A program made the translations under genes and the position numbers. Below are positions 52,101 through 61,100 of a DNA stretch of 64,000 nt, one piece after another. Origin of the DNA: Sympetrum striolatum (taxonomy: Eukaryota; Arthropoda; Insecta; Odonata; Libellulidae); assembly GCA_947579665.1 (NCBI GenBank), contig OX388352.1:33040216-33104215 (forward strand). The letters run 5' to 3'. Numbering within the stretch: the first letter of the stretch is position 1; the number at the start of each line of letters is the position of its first letter. The notes under the pieces were generated by a model. That model had not been told where the DNA came from. It saw nothing but the letters and a program-made list of their open reading frames with translations, and searched no databases.

Positions 52101-55100
52101 AGACTAAAGGCTACAAATTGCATGAGGATGCATTAGGAAAAATATCGATGTAACTTTTACTAAAATGAAGGTCTTCTACTTTTCTGTAAAAGTTTTGAAC
52201 TGCTGTAATACCATGCCAAGTAAAAACTTGCTAACAGATTGAATTTGACTTGGGGGTGGTGTTCATTGGTTAAAAATGGGCCTTAAAAGTAGCAGACCTA
52301 AGTTCAAGTTCATATCACAATAATATGTTTTGATTCTAGTATTAGTATTAACCCCTACTAAGTTTCTCATAAAATTACATGATTTAAGACGTTCTTTAGA
52401 CATTGCCATTCAATTCTACAAATATGGCTCTAGTCAGATCAGACATATTTTTTGTATTATAAGGAAGCTGCAAGAGAGCTGAGTGTTGATCGTATTCATA
52501 CTGGTAAGGTGTTACTATATATTGTTTCTATTAAAATAAATTTAGTTTCATTAAAGAAAGCATTTCCTTACTAATTTCACTGAAAAATTCTCAATACAGT
52601 TCTACAAATACATAATATGTGAAAGCATGCAAGTTTGTACGTAGATTTAAATATGTAAATATGAAAATTAAATACAGGCATCAATCATGTGAATTTAGAT
52701 GAGTGCCATTATATAAGGGATAGGTAAAAATAAATCTGTTCATTAACTGTGTGAAAAATTTAGCAATTCAACATGGGTATGAAACCTATTCTTATCTGAG
52801 ACTTATCTCCTTGATAGTTATTTCACAGTTTATGCACGTTTCTGCCGATATGATAAACAATTTCTATCTAATTTATGATCGTAAAATCTAACCATCCATA
52901 TTTTTAAATGATTGCTCCAGCAAACTATTGAATATCTCTGCTTAGCACAGAAACCAAAACCTAAACAATTTGTGGGAACTAAAGCATAACTTTACCAAAA
53001 TTAGAGCAATGACAAATTAGCAAACTATTCGTAGTACCTGAGATCTCATTATGGTGAAAGTCTCTAACCTTTATGCTATATGATTAAACATCACCATTAT
53101 TCTGTATTTCATTATAAAAATAGTTATGTAAAGTCCATCAAAGCATGTTTTTTGAGAGTAGATTAAGTTTACATAGAAACAGACAAATATACATAACACA
53201 AAACTACACAAATACAACTTTTACACAGTGCACAAATTTGTACAATAGGAGCTATAAAAATGTTGAAAAGGGGCCTATACATTACTGAACAGTATGAAAA
53301 ATATAGATAATGATAATATAATTTTAGTGAGGAAGTGAATATTGATATTTAAGCCTTAATTCCTAATTATGGTGTCAAAGATTAGTGAAATTTGTCTTCA
53401 CTATTTCCCTTATAAATGTTTTGCAGGTTTTAAATATATACTTTTATATTCCTGTATTTCTGTTACTTTGCTGTGAATATAAAGAGTTACAAAAGAATAA
53501 AAAACTCTCCTGACTTCTGTGAAGTTAAATTCAAACTAATATCAGCTATATAATCAACCGTGTTATTTTTTAAGACTGTAAATACTGTATTTATTGGCAT
53601 ATAATACACTTTTTTTCCAAAAAAGTTAGGCCTGAAATCCACTCTGCGTGTTATACAGGTATATTACTTTCCTTCTTTAAATTCAATTAAATATAACTTT
53701 TCATATCCATTTTTACTTCAGTTTCAAACATCTTTTTCAGATATTCATGGTATTTTATTTGGAAAATACCTGCTCATATTAATAACTTTTAATGAGACTT
53801 ATCAACAATCTTGTCTACTAATCTTTAAAAGTGAAACATCGCAATTTTTTAATTATGAATATTCATTAGATAATTTTATAAGTACTGTCAAATATGGAAA
53901 AGTCATGTATAGAGAAGCAAACATCTGACAACCTACTTATTATGCATTGAAACACGACCAGTTGCTAGGCAGAAATATGCTGGCATCTGAAATCAATCTT
54001 TTTTATAAAAAAGAACATGAAACGAACGTTCTTTCTTATACTAATCGGCTTTTAATTATTAGCTCGTAATAATGGACTAGCTTTCATAGTCGTTGGTGAT
54101 TGTTATGCATAGCATTCTGACCATCTCCGAATTTTTTTTAAATTTCAGTTTTACAATTCAAAGTTCCTTCCTAAAATCAGAGTGTATGTTATACAACAAT
54201 AAATACAGTAATTCATAGCAACTGATCCAACTAAGTGTGAAAATGTTAATAAAGCATGATACAAAGATGAAAATAGTGACCTCTTCAATAAAAATAAACA
54301 TTAATCAAATCACCTCTTACTTTAGTTAGAAGTATTAGTTTAATTGAGGCTAAGAAAAGGGCTAATAGGTGGTGAGGGGCTTACTTAAATTTTCTATCAT
54401 TGATAGGCAATGTAGAATTATGTGCTACTAGGCCTTGTCCCTTAAATGATAGTTATCCTGGTTGTTCTAAAGCTGATGGATCAGTAAGAATTATAATTGA
54501 ATGGACATCGATGATTTGATTACTTCCTCAAATAACTTAGCAAGAAAGTAAACTCAATGTAAACCATACAACAAAATTACTAATTAAGATACACTCCAAT
54601 CCTAAAAGATATTCAGATATCTAATGAAAAGATTGATATATACGACATACTGATGTTCATATGTTGCTTAGGTATATTATAGAAACATAGCTTATGTTAT
54701 TTACTATATATTTTATGTACAAGCTCTTGAGAAAAGTACAAAATGTCCTAGGGCATAAATTATTAAATTCTGTTTGTCATACTTGAGCCAAATTACATTT
54801 TATTTACAAACAACCAGTACATGCTAAGTTTACTTGTATGTGGCAAAATCCTTCAAATTTGACAGGAAAAAAAATAAAAAATGTAGAAAGTTGATTTGTT
54901 ATTATGTTCAAAAAATTACTCAATCAATATGCACAAAAAACAATCTCTAAAAAGGGTGTTCATCTTTTGATTTAAAGGATATCATTAAGAATAACCTATT
55001 TAATAAAAGTCAATCTCTAAACCTTGAGAGAAAATATACCTCAATAGACATAATATTAATGCGAAGCCTTCCAAGTAAACCATTTTAGGTGAATACACAA

Positions 55101-58100
55101 TAAACATTATCAGTTTTCAATGTTACCTCATATTAGGCCCTTGTTACGTATTCCAAGGAATGTTGTTGGATGAATTAGAAGAGTTATTTAGGTCTTAACT
55201 GTTACTTAACATAAAGCTAATCATTGTACTACCACTGCCACTACTCAGTAGTTGTTCTTAGTGGCATTTTAGTCGTTCGTCACCCTGCCATGTAAATATA
55301 GGGTTTGAACGATATTTTTCAAAATGTAATTTGACTACATGAATGTTTAAAGATGGAATAATACATCCATTTGCTTGAATATAATCATAGACATATAATC
55401 CAACAATCAACTTGTAAGGAAAAGGTGAGATGAGATAATTTGCAGAATGAGAGGACATTTTGTACTCTTTAAAGTATTGTTATCACAAGTTATTTATGGA
55501 CATGATTTTAATTCATTGAAATAAAGCATTCACACTATGTCAGGAACATCTAGGTAAACAGTTAAGGATGGTCAATTAAGATTAATTACACATTTTCCAT
55601 TAAAAGTCTTATAGTAAGGTTGGATCACAAACAGGTTCCAAAATATCTCAAGATTTCAGAAAAGGAAAACAATTCTGATTCAAATCATTACACTCACTTT
55701 AGGCCATCAAGGGTTACTTTGCTACAATTAATTATGAAAGTAACTTACCCGGTGGCGTGGTGAATCCTTGACAGGGTTTCCATTGTGAGACCATGAAACA
55801 GAGGGTTGCGGATCAGCCTGAATTCTGCATTCAAATAGTAGCCTCTTTCCATCTTCTTCTTGACGGATTGCAGGCTTCTTAGCAAATGTTGGTGCTATAC
55901 CATCGATTTGTCTGAAATTGTAGAAATGATACTTCAATTCAGATAAAAGCCTAAAATGTTTCTTTAAACTAAGAATATGTACTGTAAATCAAATAATAAT
56001 TTACTATGTGAAGATGGATGAAAGCTATTGATAACTTTAGCTACAAGACTTTAAACCTGATAATTTATATACATGAAATATCATCAAAAGGTTTATTTTA
56101 TTACATAGGAGACTGTACTCCTAAAGTAATGAGTGATTATAATGAAATAAAGTTCCTATCAGTTTTCTATCAATTCCTACAGAGAATTTAAAAAAGTTGT
56201 AATAAAATCAAGAAATTTAAGAACATATTAAAAGTTATAAATCACCTAAATAATTTAGTTTTGATGAATTGAATGTGCTTCATATTTGTTTCATATTGTG
56301 AAACATATTAGCAAATGTGGATGATAGTACCAAATTAAAATAGGATGAATAAGTCAAAGCTGATATTTTCATTTCATGGGACTGGCAGAAATATTTTATC
56401 ATTCAACTATGTATTTTCTGAAGGCATACATCGAAAAAATATATCATTTAAGGTTTTCACAATTTTTGAGCCTCGAAAATCATAATGAACAGTTCATTTA
56501 CTGTGTCTTACAATGCCTGAAAGGGCCTGTTAAAATTAACATGGCAGAAAAACTACAGTAGTAGGATGATAAGAATTAGTAAAAAAATGATACTATGATT
56601 AAAACTTTCAATTATATCACTAAAAGTGAAATTTTCTGAAAAATATAATATTTAAGATTTACATAATATTTTTCATATCTAATTCAAACTACTGTCTTTG
56701 CTGAAAGCTTTAGGAACTGTTACTTAGACTACAGTTTTTTAAGTTTTTATAACACATCCAAACAAGCATAAAAACAGGTTTATTTGTATTCGAAGGTAAA
56801 AACTGAACTACTTCTAATACTAATAATGTAAAAGATTTGCAACATTGTGAAAATTTAGTTTTGAAACTTACAAAAGTTACGGTTAATATTTGTAGGATAA
56901 AAAGGGTAATTAGAGTTGTAACTAATTGTTACCATGATTGTTATTGAAAATATGAATTTATTTTGATCTTAATTACATATGTTCTGCCTGCTATCTCAAC
57001 ATTAAGTCATATATGATTACTTCATTCTACTGTGTTTTATTCTTTTATTGATTTGGTAGCTTAAGATCAATTGCATGGATTGAGCACAGCTTGATCTATG
57101 TTGAATACTACATACTCCATATGCTGGAGTATAGATTAATGCTACATTTTTATAGAAATTTCATGCTCATAAATTTTCCTGTACCTATAAAATATTGCTA
57201 TACCATATTTTCCCATCAATAACATGTACTGTACGTATACTGCTCACCTTCAATCTTTTAATATTCAAGAAAATGTGAATACCTTATGAGATACCACACA
57301 TTTTGTTATTAAATATCCCATGATAATGTATTGACTATATGTAGCTCTATTCTGCAAATGAGATATTCAGAAAACCAAGTAACTGTAGTTATTATGGTTA
57401 CTTATTCTACCTTACAATCATCTAATAGATCTTGGTAGTAGTAGTATTGTTAAAAGTGCTTCCACAGCTTAGGTCGATTCACACATTGGCTCCCACCGGG
57501 ATTCGAACCCGGGACCGCTTTCACCAAAGGCAAACGAGCTGTCCACTTGACTATCCGGGAGCCTTCTAATAGATCTTATATCTATAGATCCATACATATA
57601 TAGATGTAAGATCTATCTATAAAATCTATAAATACTGTGATTGTGATGGGCCCTCTCTTTCACAATTAGAACTATCAAAAACTATGAATCATCACAATAA
57701 GAATGATTCATGGTGGTTTTTCACACTGCTGGAATCAGAATTTTTTACTTTTGGGCACAAAAATTAAATCATCAGCTTAATGATTTCACATTATTGTATT
57801 ATTCCTTTTGTACATTTTTTGTAATTGTGACATGGGTTATTTGTAACCAAATGAAAGTATCAAAAAATGAAACAAGATCATGCAAGGTGTGGTTTGATTT
57901 CTTGATTTGAGATCCTCCATTAGATAACATGCTCTGGCATTTTTTCTTTTAATGAAGATTTTTGAATTTGTAAGGTGTGTGTTGTTGATAGGAAAATACA
58001 GTACGTAACACAGGAAATACATATTTTGATAATTTTAATTTATTGATAATTTTAATCGGTGGAAGAGATTATGTGGAAGTTTTCAGTAAATCAAACTTAT

Positions 58101-61100
58101 ATTCTTTTTAGGTAAAGCGAAAATGAAAATATTTAATTCAATAAATTTGCTGCAAGCAACCATATTTGATTTGTTATCTCTGAATGTGAACCTAAAAACT
58201 GTATTGTAACTAGAATTTTTTATAGAATTTAGAAGTTGATAACGATCTGTAAGTTTGAAAAAAATATATTTAAATAAAATATTACTATCACTATTCAGCA
58301 ATCTAACCTTATGCAAATTAATAAATTACTTAGTTCACAAAAATACTTCTTCCTAACAAGAGGAATATCATGAATATGCTATTCAAAGTTATTTATTTTT
58401 ACATAAAATGCTGAACAAACTAAAATAATCAACTAATAGTATCTATTGACCACAAAACATCTGGAAGGATATTGTTATTATGAATTTCATATAATCTGAA
58501 TTTGCGTAATTGATTGATTTCATTTTAAGGTTTTAAAGTAGTCTCTTAAGTTTGAAAATATTATTCCTGAACCTGCCACCCTTCTCTCTTTCACTATATC
58601 TTATTCTTCTACTATTTTATTTCTCCGGAGTTTAAGATATGGTGTATTTATTCGCTTTTGTGTTATAGGAGGGAATATTTATAATTAGTAAAACTTTTCT
58701 TTATTGGGAATAAACCCCTTAAATCTCAAATACCTCCTATGAGATGAATTTATTTAATATTGAAATTACCAATGATAAATTAATAGAATATAAAAACTAG
58801 TGGTTCAGGAATTAAATACTACTTATGATTAATTGCCATCACAACTACAGATTATTATTAAATTATTCCTCAAGATGATTTATTTTTATGATAACACCAT
58901 TCACTTTGAAGCATTTTTTTAAAATAAAATATATTTATAGAAATAATTTTGTAAGGTTTGTACAAACTATAACTATTCCTCAATAAAGAATTGCTTTATG
59001 CCCTTAAATAGACAAAGTCTGAGATACTACAAACAAATAATTTATATATGTATGCAATCAAAGTATAAATATATGAAAGAGTGAACTGATAAAAAATAAT
59101 TTGGAATAAAGATCTTTGGTACACATACATTTCAAAGCCAGCACTTAGAAATTTAGTTTTAATAGAAACATAATAGTTATAGCATAATTATCAGAGTATA
59201 GTTACAATTTAAAAGAATCATTTGAGAATGATAGATATTTCTAAAATAAAGATATCAGGTGCTTCATCATTTGAGTTTTGAGATGAGGATCATTGTCAAA
59301 CTATAGAGGTGGTAAAATAGTAATAAAATCATTCAATTTTGTCTGCCGAAAGTTATGTTAAGTTTTCTTTTTTCATTCAGTGAAAAATTACAGCAAAACA
59401 GATATATTGCAGCTAACAGAGTACAAGCTGTCTTTTAATCTTTAGAAGCCTAGCTTGCATGAAGAGATCAATAAGTACAAAATATTTGCTATATTGTGGG
59501 CTCAGAGAGATTTTAGCATTACTTGTCAAATTGAGAGATTTAATGAGAACAATCCATGACCATTCACAACATTTAAACTATTAAGTAAATAATAATAGGA
59601 TAACTAATAATTCCTGATTATGGTAAAGAGATATCTTATTATATCTTTACTACTGATAAGCCGTTATTAAGATTTTATCATTATACTTTGTCTCAAAGAA
59701 TATTACTTCTAGCTAAATTAGGCCTTACTTAATTTATTTTGCATCTGATTAAAAATTATGAAACATTTTTTATAGTATGTTGTTAAGTAAAAGGAATATA
59801 TCCTTCAGATATATCCAGTAACAAAATTTAATCATTTCCAACAAGTTTGTACTTATTACACCAATCTAACCTGCGATCCAATGAAATCCTATAAGAATTT
59901 CCAACTTCTTGGAAATTAGATAATTCATTCATTATTTATACACCAACCAACTACTATTTCATTGATTTATTCAGCTATTAATTGAAATTATTGGCATGAT
60001 TAATTTAATATGAAGCATGCTTAAAAGTTATTAAGCAGGATGTGAGGAGATTTAATAAGCAATCCTATTCAATAGATATTTCCAATTTCATTTTATTATG
60101 TGTATATCATTGTGTTTTGTTTTACAGATAACCCAGAATACTAGCCTACCTACAATATATGTTTGAACAGGAAATAATTCGTCAATAGCTTATTCTACTT
60201 CTTGCTTACTTAACATCTATATGCTAATATCATCAGAAATTAAAACTGAAATAAAAAATGGATAGGATTTAGTTGATTTTTCCCTTTCCATTTATCTAAT
60301 GAAATCATCGGATTGATAAAGATGCAACTTCAGTTTACCTATAGGAGTTCTTTGATCTCTTTCTCTACTCCTACAGATAAAATACAAACAAATTCTTACT
60401 ATAATTCTTCTTTTACTTAATAACTATCTACGATAAATTTAACTGACATAAAATTTCACATTCTAATATTTCTTTCCATATGTTCAATTATTTGTAATGG
60501 ATATGAATCAAAAAACTCGCAAGGGTTAGCTACCAACAAATTCCAAAATCAAATGCATAAATAGATAGAGTAAATTTCATACGACAGATTCCTTTTTACT
60601 GATAAGTAAGAAAGCACACTAATTCATTTCAGTGATTAGTAAACGTTTTCCTCTAAAATTTCCAAAACATCATGCAAATCCTGATTAGTGGTTAATTTTT
60701 TTCGAAAGCAGTGAGATGTGCGGGGAAATTTAAAGTAATAGAAAGCAGCTACATTAAGCAAAATAACTAAAAATTGAATAAAATAAAACTCAAAATAAAT
60801 ATGAAAATGAAAATAAAAATAAAAAAGCTTGACTGCCGAAGTTAAACTGTTAGCTGTCCTTATAAAAACTCACCGTGATTTCTCTGCTTCTGCAGCTGCA
60901 AAATAATAAAAAAACGGAAAAAAGAAAAAAGATAAAAATAACAGCAAAGAATAAAAAAGAAGCTGAGTGGTGTAAGGTAAGTAAATTGTGAGTGTCAAAT
61001 GGTAAAAGAATGTTTTCGTGCTAACAGCTTACCTTTCGTGTGGCTCATCGACCGCTGAAACGAAGGAGATATAAGTGAATACGTGAAAGATTACAAGGTG

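Larger units (their letters stand above)
49066..55748 (-). other. bt: Intron 3 (6.7 kb)
   Basis: Splits Ig2. Contains the 624 bp pogo-type element at 53585-54208 and a weak SINE-like patch near 52258-52325. Region 51591-51650 has a repeated CATGGGTGAT motif but no defined boundaries. The rest is AT-rich with nothing recognised. Confidence 0.65.

Noticed and set aside
55262..55310. B-box-like GTTCAAACC on the minus strand
   Set aside because: No A box, body or boundaries; isolated match.
57489..57563. Functional tRNA gene on the minus strand
   Set aside because: Acceptor and T arms look good, but the D and anticodon arms do not fold canonically and the unit has SINE body, tail and 13-bp target-site duplications.
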